DNA of 5,833 bases from Chloroflexota bacterium (GTDB lineage: Bacteria > Chloroflexota > Limnocylindria > Limnocylindrales > CSP1-4): contig JAJYGK010000193.1 of assembly GCA_021790715.1 (NCBI GenBank), positions 1 to 5,833 of the forward strand, written 5' to 3'. A program made the position numbers and the translations under genes. A model generated the notes under the pieces. It was not told the DNA's origin, did no database searches, and worked only from the letters and a program-made list of their open reading frames with translations. Each line of letters starts with the position of its first letter. Within the stretch, counting starts at the first letter, position 1. Positions 5,690 to 5,833 of this stretch are shown one piece after another.

Positions 5690-5833
5690 CGGGTGACCTC
5701 GCTGTGCCGGTGGAAGCGTACGCCCCGCAGCCAGAGCCGCAGCGCGTGCCAGTGGATCATGCCCGTCGTCATCTGCGTCACCAGCGGGTGCCGCAGGAAC
5801 AGCCGCAGGAGCGTGCGGTCGTCGAGCCGCAGA
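5686..5833 (-). CDS. DUF1365 family protein, C-terminal 48 residues (partial at window edge)
   Basis: The reverse strand from the window edge reads LRLDDRTLLRLFLRHPLVTQ, then MTTGMIHWHALRLWLRGVRF, then HRHSEVTR and TGA. The HPLVT...IHW.ALRLWLRGVRFH pattern is the conserved end of the DUF1365 family. The function of that family is not established; it is commonly encoded between an FAD-dependent amine-oxidase-like protein and a CFA-family methyltransferase. The stop TGA overlaps the methyltransferase ATG by four bases (5686-5689), so the two are almost certainly co-transcribed. The amino-terminal part and any promoter lie beyond base 5833. Confidence 0.85.
   Translation of the reverse strand, partial: LRLDDRTLLRLFLRHPLVTQMTTGMIHWHALRLWLRGVRFHRHSEVTR
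5696..5700 (-). promoter_or_regulatory. Ribosome binding site of the methyltransferase, inside the DUF1365 gene
   Basis: On the minus strand GAGGT lies six bases before the ATG at 5689, within the last DUF1365 codons. Spacing is ideal, and with the ATGA overlap it supports the chosen start and coupled translation. Confidence 0.6.

Overview
This is a very GC-rich window in which real genes use G or C at nearly every third codon position. The gene content suggests a high-GC, single-membrane bacterium: two GT4 glycosyltransferases, a secreted DUF4397 protein with a C-terminal membrane anchor, and a DUF1365/CFA-synthase-type pair. Actinomycetota or Chloroflexota (for example Limnocylindria-like lineages) fit best. 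That placement is an inference from composition and protein style, because there is no rRNA or other marker gene here.

Layout. A probable tail of an upstream plus-strand gene (1-23) is followed by a plus-strand GT4 glycosyltransferase (62-1303). It converges, with a 30-bp gap, on a minus-strand GT4 glycosyltransferase (1334-3211). This second enzyme carries an extra C-terminal module of about 170 residues that I do not recognise. The 179-bp gap 3212-3390 holds a likely leaderless-type -10 element for the second glycosyltransferase and a perfect 15-bp hairpin that should terminate the next gene. That gene is a minus-strand secreted DUF4397 protein (3391-4257) with two repeats. A 187-bp gap (4258-4444) with GC-rich inverted repeats separates it from a minus-strand two-gene unit: the 3' end of a DUF1365 gene (5686-5833, cut by the window edge) overlapping by ATGA a CFA-synthase-family methyltransferase (4445-5689).

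How the genes relate. The two glycosyltransferases probably act in surface polysaccharide or glycolipid assembly. The DUF1365/methyltransferase pair is a widespread lipid-modification cassette, usually with an FAD-dependent oxidoreductase further upstream, and probably methylates the acyl chains of membrane phospholipids. The DUF4397 protein is an extracytoplasmic, membrane-tethered protein of unknown function. The shared theme is the cell envelope, but only DUF1365 and the methyltransferase are clearly co-transcribed.

I see no mobile element, CRISPR array, tRNA or rRNA, and no strong candidate for a wholly new system. The points most worth a second look are the unknown C-terminal domain on the second glycosyltransferase and the His-to-Gln change at the bicarbonate site of the methyltransferase.
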